From positions 15,562,001-15,626,000 of the forward strand of contig CM055607.1 in the NCBI GenBank assembly GCA_029379385.1: DNA of 64,000 nt. The letters are read 5' to 3'. Shown here piece by piece: positions 28,192 to 41,032 of the stretch. Below the pieces are notes generated by a model that had not been told where the DNA came from, ran no database searches, and saw only the letters and a program-made list of their open reading frames with translations. Position 1 is the stretch's first letter. Each line of letters opens with the position of its first letter. This DNA is from Quillaja saponaria. Lineage: Eukaryota; Streptophyta; Magnoliopsida; Fabales; Quillajaceae. Position numbers and translations under genes: made by a program.

Positions 28192-30940
28192 GTTATGATA
28201 AAAGGTAATCTCAATGGCACTTTGTATACTGTTAATAATGGTAACATGGGCAATTCTGTGTTAGCCATTACAGATAGAACTTCTTCACTATGACATCACA
28301 GACTTGAGCACTTGAGTAAGACTGGTATGAAACAGTTGCATTCAAGGAAATTATTGGCAGACATAAAAGAGTTTGGATTTTAAGCTTTGTGAGGATTGTG
28401 TGTATAGAAAGCAGAAATGAGTAAGAACCTAGACAGGAGGGCACATAAAGAAGACTGGAAAATTAGACTTGATACACTCGGACGTGTGGCAGCCAACTCA
28501 GGTAAAATCTCATGGAGGTAATTTTTATTTTGTTATGTTCATTGATGATGCAACTAGAAAAAATTGGTTTTTACTATTAGTTGCAAATATGCAACATTTG
28601 AAGTTTTCAAGAAGTGGAAGACACTTGTTAAAACTAAAATAGTTAGAAAGGTGAAGTATCTAAAGTCTAATAACATTGTTGTATACCAAGACAAGAACTT
28701 CAAAGATTATTGTGAAAATCATGTGATCTACAAGATTGAGACAATTCTTAAAATGTCAAAACAGAACAGTGTTGATGAGAGAATGAACATAACTATCTTG
28801 GAGCGTGGTAGGAGTTGAGGATTCATTCAAGACTTCTATTATAGTTTTGGGGTATAACTATTGATACTGCAGTATTCTTGACCAATAAAAGTCCAACTAG
28901 TGCCTTAGATGGTGGGATCCTTGAGGAAGCTTGGATAAGAAATGAGGTAAACTACTATTTTTTCAAAATTTTGTGATGCATTTCTTATATACATGTTGAT
29001 GGTGATACTAAGAAAAAGTTGCATCTTAAAGGTATCAAATGTGCCTTCATTGGATATGGCTGAGATGAGTATGGTTATCACTTATGGAATTATAAGTGAA
29101 ACAAGGTCATTTATAGCAAGGATATTGTATTTAAAGAAGGATCCATGTATATGGATAGGGAGTAAAAGGTTGAAGAATATAAAAGGGAGTTTGTAACTAT
29201 TGAAGATATAATTGGAGGAATTGAATTGAATGTGTGAATACCTTAAGAACAACATATTGATATATAGACTGATGTGTTAGATAATAATGATGGTGTTAAT
29301 TCAAATCAGAAACCAGTTACTCCTAAATTAAGAAGATCCCAAAGGCAAATCAAAACCCCATACATATTTTCACATGCTTTGGATTTTGTGTTGTATACGG
29401 ATGCTGGTGAAGCTGAATGGTTGAAGAAGTTATACATGATGAGTCCAGTGTGAAGTAGAAGCAAAGCTATGGAAGTGGATATGAACTCATTAGTTAAGAA
29501 CATGTCATAGGACTTGGTGAAGCTTCCTACTAGTAACAAACCACTACAAAATGAATAGGTATACAAGGTGAAATATAAGGTTGATGGTAAAAAAGATACA
29601 AGGCGAGACTTGTAGTAAAAGGGTTTGCAAAAGAGAAAGGGATCAATTTCCATGAAATTTTTTCTCTTATAGTGAAGATGACCTTGATACAAAAAGTATT
29701 GAGTTTAATGGCTATAGAAACCTACATCTTGAGTAGTTAGATGTGAAAATTGCATTCCTACATGGTGAGTTAGATGAAAATATCTATATGCATCAAGTTG
29801 ATGGGCATGAGGTAAATAGCAAGGAGAACGTAATATGTAAATCCAAAAAGAGCTTGTTTGGCCTTAAACAAGCTCCTAGATAATGGTATTTGAAGTTCTA
29901 CAAATTCATACAAGATGCAAAATATGTACAAAGTCAATGTTACCATCGTATTTATTTTCAGTTATTTGATAACAATGATGTCATTATTCTTGTATTCTTT
30001 GTGGATGACATATTTATTGCAAGACCTAATATGCTCAAAATGAATGATTTGAAAAAAAAAAAAAAAAAAATTCCACAATCTTTGATATGAAAGACTTAGG
30101 TGACACCTAACAAATCCTTAGGAAGATGATAAAGAGAGATAGACAACAGAAGAAGGTCTGGTTATCGCATGAATGGTATTTCAAAACTATGATGAAGAGA
30201 TTTCACATGGAGAAGGAAAAACTTGTTGCTACACCTTTAGAGGGTTATTTTAAAATATCCTTAGTGCTTTGTCTTTCAAACAAAGAAGAAAAAAGTATAT
30301 GTCAAGGGTTTCATACACAAGTACTGTAAAAAGCTTACTGTATACAATGGTTAGTTACAAGAGCAGATATTGCACATGTGGTGGGAATTGTGAGTAGACA
30401 CATGCAGAATATAGCAAAAGAACGTTGGAATGCAATAAAATGGATACTAAGGTACTTGAGAGGAACATTAGGGTACTGCTTACGTTTTGGGGGAGAGAAT
30501 AATGATGTACAGGATTATATTAATACACTCTACTCATGTGTCAAGAACGTTCAAGAAGAACAACATGATATGTTTTTACTATATATAGGATAACTATAAG
30601 CTGGATTTCACTGCTACAAAAGGTTGAGGCATTTTCAACCATGGAAGTCGAGTATATTATTGTGACTGAAGTAAGGAAAAAGATAATTTGGCTTCAGCAG
30701 TTCATAAAGGAATTGGGTAAAGGGCAGAAAGATAATACACTTTGGTGTGATAGCTAAAGTGCAATTCACATGTCAAAGAACTCAACATTCCATTCAAAGA
30801 CGAAACATATTCAATTGAGATATAACTTCATAAGATTAGTGTTATAGCATGCGCAACAAGAACCCTACAAAATGTTGGCAAAGGAAGCAGAAATAAAGAA
30901 GTTGAGCCTATGCTCAATTTTAGTAAATCTCAAAGCATAG
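28192..30940 (+). pseudogene. Copia pol remnant (IN-RT-RNase H)
   Basis: It resumes the copia reading frame after the CACTA insert. The integrase part has KTGMKQLHSRKL, then GKLDLIHSDVWQPTQ and FVMFIDDATRK (28455-28560). The RT part has [10 protein letters not shown] and the active-site FVDDIFIA near 29997-30022. The RNase H part has VEYIIVTEVRKKIIWLQQF, HSKTKHIQLRYNFIR and a DS tract near 30750. Stops and frameshifts are frequent, including an A17 run near 30051. Confidence 0.85.
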
Positions 30941-31021
30941 TTGATGAACACAAGTAAACACTAAATCAAACTCTGACTAGATTGATGAAGAAGAAAAAAT
31001 TAGTCTTCAAGTGGCGATTAT

Positions 31022-31351
31022 TGTTTTGTGAAGTCTAGTATTTCTTTAGCTTGGTGGTTTTTGTTTGGGCCCATAAAAAACTACAACAACAGGCCTAGAA
31101 TTAGGGTTTCCAATGTTTATATATATTTAATTATGTATGAAAGCATAATTATATTAGATAGAAAACCATAATGAGAAAATACTTTTGAGAGTATGATTGA
31201 ATTTTCTGCGAGAGTGATATCAAATTCTTGTGAGAATATATTTATATGTTTGAGTGTATGTCTTATATTGGTTAAAACTTGTAAATCTAGTATCTTTGTT
31301 CTTTTTCTTGATTGAATCTCTTTATTCATTCAATATAATATTCAATTCACA
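31022..31351 (+). repeat. 3' LTR of copia element
   Basis: 330 bases, starting TGTTTTGTGAAG directly after the polypurine-like tract and ending TTCACA. It is the partner of 13705-14049. Confidence 0.75.
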
Positions 31352-32228
31352 ATTATAGACAAAATGGAGGACTTCCATATGAATCCCTTACAGTAGTAGG
31401 GGCAAGTAGAGCCCAATCAAGTTAGAGAAGATAGATACTTTTTTTATTATATTTATGTTATTTGTTATAAGTTGTTAGATATTTAACAAGACAACCAAGT
31501 AAAAAAAGTATCTAAGATGCAAGTGAGAGAATGTTAGTAGAATATACAAGTTTGAACTTTTATATAATGTGATAATTTATCAATATGAATTTCAAATTTG
31601 AACTTAAACTCGATATCTCTTTTTTTTAGATATTATACTTTCAAATTACCAAAGGAAAAAAATAAGTTATAGGTACTTGTCTTATTCTATTATTTTTATA
31701 TTAATCTAATTTTTCAAAAAAAAAAAAAATTGTATAAACATTATGTATTTAATTAAAATTTTGAATTTAGAAAAATTTGGAAAACATTTTTGAAATTGTT
31801 TTTAGACCCCATTTATATTTACAGAAAATACTGTCATTTAAAAAGATTTTTGTGAAAAATAATTGAAAATATATCACTCCGTTGCAAAACTTCTTAGAGA
31901 ATGGTTACCAAAATTCAATAGAAATCAACTAATTGAAAAACCATGTGACTGTATAGAGTGAATAATTTATAATGTTCTAAAAGTAATATTTGTATAAGTC
32001 ACCCCTTAAATAAATACTTTTAAATATTTACAAGAAACAATGTCAACTCAAATCAAATTAAATTTAAATCACATACACTTTTTAGTTATCTTCATCCTAA
32101 ATATACGGAAGTTGAACATCAAAAATATCTTTTACTACAAATTTTATATAAAACATTGTAATATTTGTACAAACAATTGACAAATAAATAATGATCATAT
32201 AATTAAAGTACATTGTATATAGTTTAGG
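31352..32228. other. AT-rich spacer
   Basis: Lies between the copia element and the RTE-type LINE. No coding frame, repeat or regulatory site is recognisable. Confidence 0.5.
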
Positions 32229-35130
32229 GCGTAACCCTCTTAGCGATGCTCTGCATCGAATCTAAATTGTAGTGAAAAATGAGTAATGGTTGGGTTGTTA
32301 CATCCTTAGTGACACACCATCGGTGTCCCGGTGTGGTACAAAATGTGCAAGGGTTCTCGCATCGAGGCCGGGTGAGGGTAAATAAGCTAGTCCAATAGAA
32401 GATTTGCTTATCTACTTAAAAAATAGGGACTCTTATGAGTAAATTAAGAGATTACTAGATTTTGTGAGTAGAAGAAGGGTTAATATAGCTTGTTTGTAAG
32501 AAATTAATTAGGTAGGGAAAAAGGCAAGGGAGATAGAGATAATGGAGTTCAAGATGTGGTTTACAAATAAGAATGGAGTTGCAATTATTGCATATGAAAA
32601 TTTTGAGGACGAGATTATTAAAATCAAGAAGAAAAGGTGAGAGAATAATTTTAGTGAAATTGATGATAGGTGATAAGACTTTTAATATCTTTAGTGCCTA
32701 TGCCCCAAAAATAGGGTTAGAAGAATGTACAAGTAAGATTTTTGGGAAGAGTTAAATGAGATAGTTCAAGGACTATTGACATGAGAGAAACTTTATTGAA
32801 GAAGATTTGAATGGTCATGTAGGAAGCACTAATGAGGGTTTCGAGAAAGTACATGTGGGTTATGGTTATAGAGATAGAAATAAGGTGTATGACTTAATCC
32901 TAGCCAACACTTCCTTTAAGAAAATAGAATCACACTTAGTCACCTTTAGTTGCGGGCCTAATAAGAACCAAATAAATTTTGTTCTAACTAGGAAGGTTGA
33001 TAGAGTTTCATGTAAGGATTGAAAGAGCATTTAGTGCCTCAACACAAACTTTTAGTTGTAGATTTGTGTATTAAACATTGGAAGCAAAAGCATAAGTGTA
33101 ATAGGAGTAGTAGGACATGGAATTTGAATGGAGGAAAAGTTGCCTTTTTGTTTTTCAAAAACAAAAAAAATGTTACGCAACAACTTGTGGATTGTGGAGG
33201 TTGAGCCTAACAAAGTTTAGGATAAGATGGGAGTGGTGTTAAGAGAAAGTATAGGATATTGACTACCAACTAAGGAGACATGGTGGTGGAATAAAAAAAA
33301 ATTCAACAAGCTATTTTTATTTTTTATTTTTTAAAAAAAAGGTGCTGTGAAAGATTACATGAGTGTAAAAATGAGGATAATTACAAGTACTTTAGAAAAG
33401 CTACAGAAGATGCTCATAAAGCAATTAAGAAAGCTAAAGGCAATGATTATGAAAGACTTTAACAAAAAATTAGAGAAAATGATGGAGAGAAGGATATTTA
33501 TAAGGTTGCCAAACAAAGAGAGAGAAAAGCTAGGGATTTGACTCATATTAAGTGCATTAAGGCTCAGGAGAAAATGGTTTTAGTTAAGAAAGATAAGATT
33601 AATGAGAGATGTAAAAATTATTTTGATACATTATTTAATAAAGATTCATATGTTATTGTTGGAGAATTAGATGATGCCTTCGATGATATGAACCGTAAAT
33701 TGTTCGTTGAATTAAAACATAGGAGGTTAAATAAGCTATTCAAAAGATAAAAATTGGTAATGTAGTAGGACCATATGGTATCCCTATAGAAGTTTGGAGA
33801 TGCCTAGAAGATGTTGAAGTAACTTGGTTCATAATTTTCTTTTAATATCTTAGTGACCAAGAAATTGACCCAAGAATGGAGGAAGAGTACATTGATTTCT
33901 GTTTATAAGAATAAAGGGGATATACAAAGTTGTACAACTTATCAATGAAGAAAACTTATAAGTCCTACAATAAAGCTATGGGAAAGGGTGGTTAAATGTA
34001 GGCTTAAGAGTGAGACTTTAGTTTCTGAGAATCGATTTGGGTTTATGCCAGGAAAATCTAGAACGGAGGCTTATAAAATTATTGGAGAAATATAGAGGAA
34101 AAAAAAATGATCTTCATATGGCCTTTATTGATACATAAAAAATAAAATAAAAAATAAAAGCATGTTATAAGGTTCTAATGCAATTTTTATGTTGGATTCT
34201 TGAGAATAAAAAAATCCCAACTAAATATGTATCATGAATGGCATAAGTCAATACGTCCATGACAAAACAAAATAGGTAAGGGCTTAAAGATGATCCTTAG
34301 TGAAGACCATGGTTCATACTATTTGTCGATGACATCGTGTTGGTAGATGAAACTAGGGAGAGTCTAAATTATAAGTTAGAATTATACAAGAACTTGTTAG
34401 AATCTAAAGACCTTGGGTTAAGTGAGATGAAAAAAGAGTATATAAAGTACGATTTTAGTCACAATAGCGGAGGCTCAACTCAAATAATTTTGGATGATCA
34501 AGCAATCCCAACAAGAGATGTATTTAAGTATTTAGGTTCATTTCTATAAAAGGATGATGCAATTAAATATGTGTGAACCATAGAATTAAGACATGGTGGA
34601 AGTGGTGAAGTGCATTAAGAATTTTATGTTAACCTAAAATTCTGAATATGTTGAAAGGAAAATTTTATAAGACGGCTATGAGACCGACTATGTTGTATGG
34701 TTCTAAATATTAAACAATTAAGAAACAACACTAGCATAAGATAGGAGTGACTGAAATGCAAATGTTGAAATGGATGTCAAGATATACAAAAAATAATAAA
34801 ATACGAAATGAGGAGACACGTAAGAAGGTTACGGTAGCACCCATTGAACAGAAAATGGGAGAGAACAACTTACATTGGTTTGGACATATATATCCAACTT
34901 AGACTAGTAGATGTCATAGTTAACAAATGTGGATTGGTGCCAGTGTAAATGTTAAACAAGTAAAAGGAGACCAAAATTTTACATGAGGACAGTCATTGTA
35001 AAGAATATGATTGCTTTAGACATTACCAAAAATGATGCCTTAAATCGTTACAAATGACAGACAAAGAATATAGCCGACCCTAACTGGTTTGGTATTCAAG
35101 GTTTAATTGAGTTGTGTTGAGTTGTATACA
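32229..35130 (+). mobile_element. RTE-type LINE, decayed
   Basis: The 5' leader has a GTGTCCCGGTGTGGTACAAA type stretch. The order apurinic endonuclease then reverse transcriptase is preserved. It ends near 35128 in a GTTGTGTTGAGTTGT repeat rather than poly-A, as RTE elements often do, after an ADPNWFGIQGL-like C-terminus. At about 2.9 kb it is near full length. Many stops are present. Confidence 0.8.
32500..34560 (+). pseudogene. RTE LINE polyprotein remnant (APE, RT)
   Basis: Endonuclease part: GKKAREIEI and NKNGVAII near 32520-32590, FNIFSAYAPKIGLEE at 32682, DLNGHVGSTNEGFEKVH at 32803 and ESHLVTFSCGPNKNQINFVL at 32925. RT part: a frame-shifted KLWERVV/ENRFGFMPG region near 33970-34060, then LFVDDIVLVDETRESLNYKL near 34318-34378 and FKYLGSFL at 34523. 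The FVDD active-site motif survives, but stops divide the frame throughout. Confidence 0.8.
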
Positions 35131-36642
35131 GGTTGACACATATTTCTAAATTGATATTCATTCAATTTCAATACATGAATTTTATGTACAAAACTTTCAA
35201 ACCCTCCATTATATCCTCCAAAACTTAAAAAAAGGATAAAAAAAAACAATTATAATTAAAGACTCAAATGAAGCACTTAAAACTTTTTAACCAAAGCTTT
35301 AACCTGATTTTTGCATGTGATTAAATTAATATATAAGTTCTCATAATTCTTTAGTTAAGTCGTAATTCGTTTATATTTAATTAGATTAGAAAGATGAAGT
35401 AGTCAATATACAACTAAACTGGTCCAAAACTACCTAAACTCTAAACTTACTTATCACAATAAATCTTATGTTTCTTATTTTATTTTTTAAAAAAGTATTT
35501 ATCATAGAATTGATATGTTTTTAATCATTTTGTACTAAAACAACCATTAAACTCAAAAGTTAAAACTATTTGATACTATAAAAAGATGAGTTTTGATAAG
35601 CGAAAAGATAAATTTACTAATTTTGTCGAAAAAAGAAAATTGGGGAAATATTAAAATGAAAAGAAGTATAAGTATAAATTTTGAAACATGCTACCAATTA
35701 TATTTGACGCCATCTGGATTTATATCATCTCTTGTTCTTAATTAAGAAAGAGGAAGGAGTTAACTTATTCGATAAGAGATTATAAACCTTTTTTCTTAAT
35801 TAAATATACTTTGGAGGCAGAAGTCTTGTGTGTTTTTATATCCTAACATGACATACTCTTGTGCCTGATCAGAAACAGAAGATCCAACCACCTCTTCTTA
35901 CTTCAGTTGCAGCTGAAAAGGTGATACTCTGGTCATAGGACTACAGTACCTTAACCTAAATGCAAGCAACCAGCAAGGTAGGATAGTTAGATTACTTTAA
36001 ATGTTCAGCATGTAGGATCAGACCAAGAACAGAGAAAATTTCATGAATGAATGAGTTAAGGACCATTTCATTTCTCCCAAGTGAAAACTTTAAGTTAATT
36101 ATTATTTTGAACTATCTATTGGGTAATATGAATATGCTATGGTGTGGACCATGAAAGCATTAATTGTTGAAACTAGATTGCATATATATGACAAACTGAC
36201 TAGGTGTACCAGTTGTTCTAGCTTTCTTTGATATTCTTCAGAAAATTAATTACTTAATTTGTTATAATTTTAAACCTCTATTAATTTCTTGTTATGTCCT
36301 TCTCATTGTTTTGTTTAGTGTCCACATGTAAGCAAGCAAGCTAACAGAGTTAATTAGCTGGCTCTTCTCTACCAGCCTGAGTGTTTGAGTGATTAGTTAG
36401 AATTTAAGAAAAATCTAATTGATCCATCAAATTTTAACCACATAAAGGTGTGCTAATTGTTAACATTTCAGACAAAGGTTACTAGGTTTTTTGTCGTCTT
36501 CTCTTTTCTTTTTTCTATAATGAGCTGCTTAAGCTTGTTAGGATGATGATCTACTAGTTCAAATTCATTTCTCACTTTCTTATCCAAAAAAAAATTCATT
36601 CCCCTTTTCCAAATAGATGCATCACTTGTTATTTAATTTAAT
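35131..36642. other. AT-rich spacer
   Basis: No coding region or recognised repeat. Only short A/T tracts are present. Confidence 0.5.
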
Positions 36643-36883
36643 GGGACTAATAGCGAGTTGGTCTAGCAATCAAGATAGCATTCTCTCTATGAGATTGAGA
36701 TTTCAAGTCTCCCTGACGGTCCTTGTTAGGTGTAAATCTACGTTCTCACCTATGATTAAAAACCCTTAACTTTAGCCCGATATAGGTGCGATGGGATTAA
36801 AAAAAACTACATTCTACGTTCCCACCTATGATTAGAAACCCTTAGCTTCGGCCCAACATAGGCGGGGAGTGTGTCAAAAATTA
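36643..36883 (+). mobile_element. tRNA-derived SINE
   Basis: An A box-like TAGCGAGTTGG (36651-36661) and a B box-like GATTTCAAGTCTC about 38 bases downstream give the RNA polymerase III promoter layout of a tRNA-derived SINE. The tail contains an imperfect 75-bp tandem duplication (units starting CTACGTTCTCACC at 36739 and CTACGTTCCCACC at 36814) and A-rich tracts. It is diverged, and no target duplication was identified. Confidence 0.65.
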
Positions 36884-38044
36884 AAGATAATTAATCTACT
36901 TCTGGTTTCTTAAGATAAAAATAAAATATAATTTTCATATTAGTCTATCATTTATCCTTTAACACTAAATATAAAAAAGTCAGGTTAGATCCGAATAAAG
37001 TGAGATAATGGACTATAAATCTACAAGTTTAAGCTTTTGAGTTAAAATGTTTTCCTAATTTCACTTAGAGAATGGTGTTACATAGTAAACATAGTAACTC
37101 TAGTTTTATATATACACCTTACACATGATTGCACTTAATATAATTTTTTTTTTCCATCTTTAGATATTTAAGATTTTTATTTTATTATTTTTGCTTTCCA
37201 CCAGTATTCCCACTCCTTTTGGATGTGAAACTAATCTCATTCCGAGTTCGTAACTGCCCTTCCCACACATATTTTCTTGCGGGCTTGAACTCTTGACATT
37301 ATAGAGACCCCTCAACTGCTGAGCTCAAGCATGTCTTGCCACTTGAACTATGCCTTATGGATTAAATTTGATTTAATGACTCTTTTGCATGTGAATCTTT
37401 TTTACGTACACCAACCATAGCTTCCCAAAATTTTTAAAATTTAAACTTTACATTTTTGGCATCTTTTTGTCCCCTGAAATTTGATAACATAAAAGATTTC
37501 TTAAAATGTCTATTTTTTTCACTTACTTGAGAGCATTGCTTTTCTATTTAAATTTCATATTTGTACATTACATAAGTTCCTTTATATCTAATATCTCATA
37601 ATATAATAATTACTAATAATTAATAAGATTTTGATGAACCATGTCCATAGAATTTATATTACTAGTATAGAAGTTTTATTACTTGAACATATAATTTTAC
37701 ATACAATATATCAATAGAGTTGAAAAGTAGGTCCTTATTTAAGACACTCCCAAAAAAGATAACAAATAAATGAAAATTTTGGAGGCAACTTTAGCCTAAA
37801 ATTGAAAAAGTAACTTCAGTAATAACACTTAAAGTTATCAGAAAATAAAAGTATAGAAACCAAAAGCCAAAAGTAGTGAAAATAAAAAGGGAAAAGGAGA
37901 TGTATTGGCATTTCCACTATTATACAAAACTAGAAGAAGGCTTTAACATAAACCATGACATTTTTGCTCAATTAAAAAGGTTGCAAAGAAAAAGCGATGT
38001 GTGAAAAACAGAAGAGCAATAATCGTTTGTCCAAAGAGATATTA
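36884..38044. other. Spacer, possible second SINE
   Basis: AT-rich, no coding frame. A possible - strand SINE is listed at 37250-37365. TTA at 38042-38044 is the target duplication of the next element. Confidence 0.45.
37250..37365 (-). mobile_element. Possible tRNA-derived SINE
   Basis: On the - strand, TTGAGCTCAGCAGTTGAG followed by GTCAAGAGTTCAAGCCC resembles spaced A and B boxes. It differs from the GGTTCGANNCC consensus at several positions and lacks a clear tail, so it is a weak candidate. Confidence 0.35.
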
Positions 38045-38489
38045 CACTACAAGTAAAGTCACAATCAGTGACATCACATAGATGTCACTAATAATTATCA
38101 ATGACAGCTTCCTTTTGCAAAAGAGTTGACACACATGATTTGGTCGTTAATGACCCTTATCAGCAATAACCTATCACTGATAACTATTAGCTATAGCAAC
38201 CTGTCATTAAACTTACCTTTAAGCAAAATCTTTAGTGGCAAAACTATTGTCGTTGTTTGCTATTGCTAATAATTTAATGAGTTTTAAGTTATAAATAACA
38301 TGAAAAATAATAATAAAAAATAATAAAAATAAATAAAAAAACCTCTACTATGCATCCCCTCCCAATTCAGCATCCTCATCCTCCACTTTCTCCTTTCATG
38401 CTTCTCAGTCCAAGCGTATGAAGTAGCCAAAGATGAGCGAATGTCCTATAACCATTTTAAAAATCTCATTAACAACAATGTTTTCCAAA

Positions 38490-39395
38490 GTTTGAGTTTA
38501 CTACTAACACATATTTAAGAATAAAACGCACCACATTCAACCAAACAACAAACCATTTGTTCTTACAAGTATTATTTGCCCCTACAAACATGATGAGACT
38601 CCAAGGTTGTCAAACGGATGTGTAGTTTACTGTTTTGCCTACTGAAGCCTTATTTTTCAAATTTTAATAAAACACATCAAGTTCATCCAAACGACAAATT
38701 GTTTGTTCCTACAAGTCTTATTCTCCTTCATGGATATGGTGGTACTCCCAGCTCGTCTTACAGATATGTATTTTATTGTTTTTCCCTTAAAGCCGAGTTT
38801 TTCAATTTTAACTAGCCTAAATACATCCAAGAATAAAATTAACTCTATTGAGCCAAAAGACATACAATTTATTCCTACAAGTCTTATTCCCCTATCCCAC
38901 AAATGTGCAGATACTCTCGGCTAGTCAAATATATGTGTATTTTATAGCTTTGTCCCTTGTAACCTAGATTTTCAAAGTTTATTAGCCTAAACACATTTTT
39001 AAGAATAAAATGAACCTTGTTGACCTAAATGATAAATCATTTGTTACTACAAGTCTTATTTTTCCCTACAGATGCACTGATCATCCAACAGATATATATT
39101 TATTGTCTTGCCCCAAAATTCCATTTTCCAAAGTTTACTAACCTAATCACATATTTAAGCATAAAATGAACCTAATTGACCCAAACAACATACCCCTTGT
39201 TCTTAAAAGTCTTATTCGCCACCATGGACATGCCAATACTTTTAACTTGTCAAATGGATGTATATTTTACTATTTTAACCCCGAAACCCTGTTTTTTTTT
39301 TTTTTTTTTTTTTTTTAAAGTTTACTAACCTCCCTGTTTTCTTCTTTTTCTTTTTTTTTAAGTTTACTAACCTAAACACACATATTCTTACATTT
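38490..39395. repeat. Tandem array, about 5.5 copies of a ~160-bp unit
   Basis: Diverged units each contain the sequence CCTAAACACATTTTTAAGAA, then an ACCCAAACAACA-like stretch, TTGTTCCTACAAGTCTTATT, and a TGTATTTTACTGTTTTGCCCC-like end. Unit anchors are near 38508, 38668, 38816, 38985 and 39143, with a partial copy at 39371, so spacing is roughly 150-170 bases. A long T run (39293-39316) interrupts the last full copy. It is internal to the CACTA-type element. Confidence 0.85.
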
Positions 39396-40090
39396 TTTTT
39401 TTGTTGCAAATAAGTGAATAATTAGTAAATATGTAAACTAAACAAGTTAAATCATTTAAAAATGTAATTTTACATACCAATTGCTTCGTATAAACAATTG
39501 CATTCACTAAACCCCTTGCATGGTGAACTAAATCTTCCAAAACATGTTCATTATCTGAAGTAGTCTTAGACTGATTTTGCTATTCTTTTTGTCTCCCAAG
39601 TATTGCAGTACTCTTCCCAGTATTGTTGTAGTATCTAATTTAGGTGTACCTGATCCTTCCAATCCTAAGTATTGGAGTTGATCTACTCCTTATACTTAGT
39701 GTGCAGCTTGTTGAAAGCGTCAAAAAGGCATCTCACGCCAAGTCTACCAAACAATTCCCTAGACCACAATTGATTAACTACAAAGCCAAACCTTAAACAT
39801 CTTTATACAAACCAAAAACAAAAGTCAACAAAATATTTAATATGCTAGTTACTCTTTTTTAACAAGAGAAACAATAATATTTTAGAATTGTAAACCATGA
39901 AGTCATCATAAGACATCTGTTTGATGGTATCCAGATACTAACAATATTTTATGACATGTCCAATGAGGCGATTCTTGATAACCACGGAAATCGTAATAGA
40001 AATCTCAGGATGCATACTGAATGACCTATATAAAATACAAAAATTTGTATTGATAGTAATAATTAAAACTACACATTGTAAAGAAAACAT

Positions 40091-40244
40091 TGATAATTAA
40101 TCTTACCCGTCTTCATTGATTTTTATTACCTGCTTGTCCTTCTTATTATCAGAAGGAGACTGCATTTTGATAATTAATCTTACCCATCTTCATTGATTTT
40201 TATTACCTGCTTGTCCTCCTTATTATCAGAAGGAGACTGCATTT
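40091..40244 (+). repeat. 77-bp tandem duplication
   Basis: Two adjacent copies starting TGATAATTAATCTTACC (40091-40167 and 40168-40244) with only about two differences, so fairly recent. It is internal to the CACTA-type element. Confidence 0.92.
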
Positions 40245-41032
40245 TATTTAGCCCCTAGGATGCTTCCCTGAGCTGGTAGATGCCGACTAGGTGGCAACAT
40301 ATACAATGTAACAAACTATGTGTTAATAGTAACATTTAAATGAAAAGTTATTCTGAAAATAAAATAATATTGTAAAATATTACTTGCATCAGGAATAGCA
40401 TCAGCATTGACAACAAGAGTAAGGTCTACAATCGGCGTAGGAGTACCCTTTACACTTGGCGTACCATCTCAGCATTAGTAGTATCTACATCAGGGGTTTC
40501 ATCAACACTCGATGAGACAAATAAACATATACAATTGATAGACATATATTAAACATAAGAAATACAAGCACAATGATAAATAAATAAATAAAAGAAGACA
40601 AATTCTTATATGATGGATAAGCAAGTTCTTCATATTTCCCATAAGCTCTTCTAATAGCAATATGATGGCATCTCGAGTTGTGACTAGATCATCTAGCTAG
40701 CGTAATATGATAAAGATTGAATATATGATAATGAATAAATGCCACTAAAATTGGAAAGGAACATTTTGCCTTAAAATTCAAACAAGATATATTTTGTTCA
40801 AATGAGTACATACTCATATATGTCTAAGCTTTGATAAAGAGACATACATACGAAAATGTACATCATGTAAAGAGAACTCAAGTATCGAGTAGTGAACTGA
40901 GCTAAGACTCACGACCACTTAGAAAAACATAAACATATAACATATGCGAAAAAAGTGAATCTCATCAGATGATCTAACTTCTTCAAAAACTGCTTAGTCC
41001 ATTTAATCTAGTTTCATCTATTTTTATTTCTT

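Larger units (their letters stand above)
13705..31351 (+). mobile_element. Ty1/copia retrotransposon split by a CACTA element
   Basis: Diverged LTRs lie at 13705-14049 and 31022-31351, both starting TGTTTTGTGAA and sharing ACTTGGTGG/GCTTGGTGG, CCTAGAATTA and TTATATTGG blocks. A primer-binding site, TGGTATTAGAG, follows the left LTR (14052-14062). A polypurine-like CAAGTGGCGATTAT precedes the right one. Gag and zinc knuckle lie left of 15274; integrase, RT and RNase H lie right of 28191. Removing the CACTA insert restores a copia coding order and leaves about 4.7 kb, a normal copia length. No 5-bp target duplication was recognised. The coding region is full of stops. Confidence 0.88.

Noticed and set aside
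38490..40244. CRISPR-like or satellite array
   Set aside because: The repeats are contiguous ~160-bp and 77-bp units without spacers inside a plant transposon; nothing resembles a CRISPR array.
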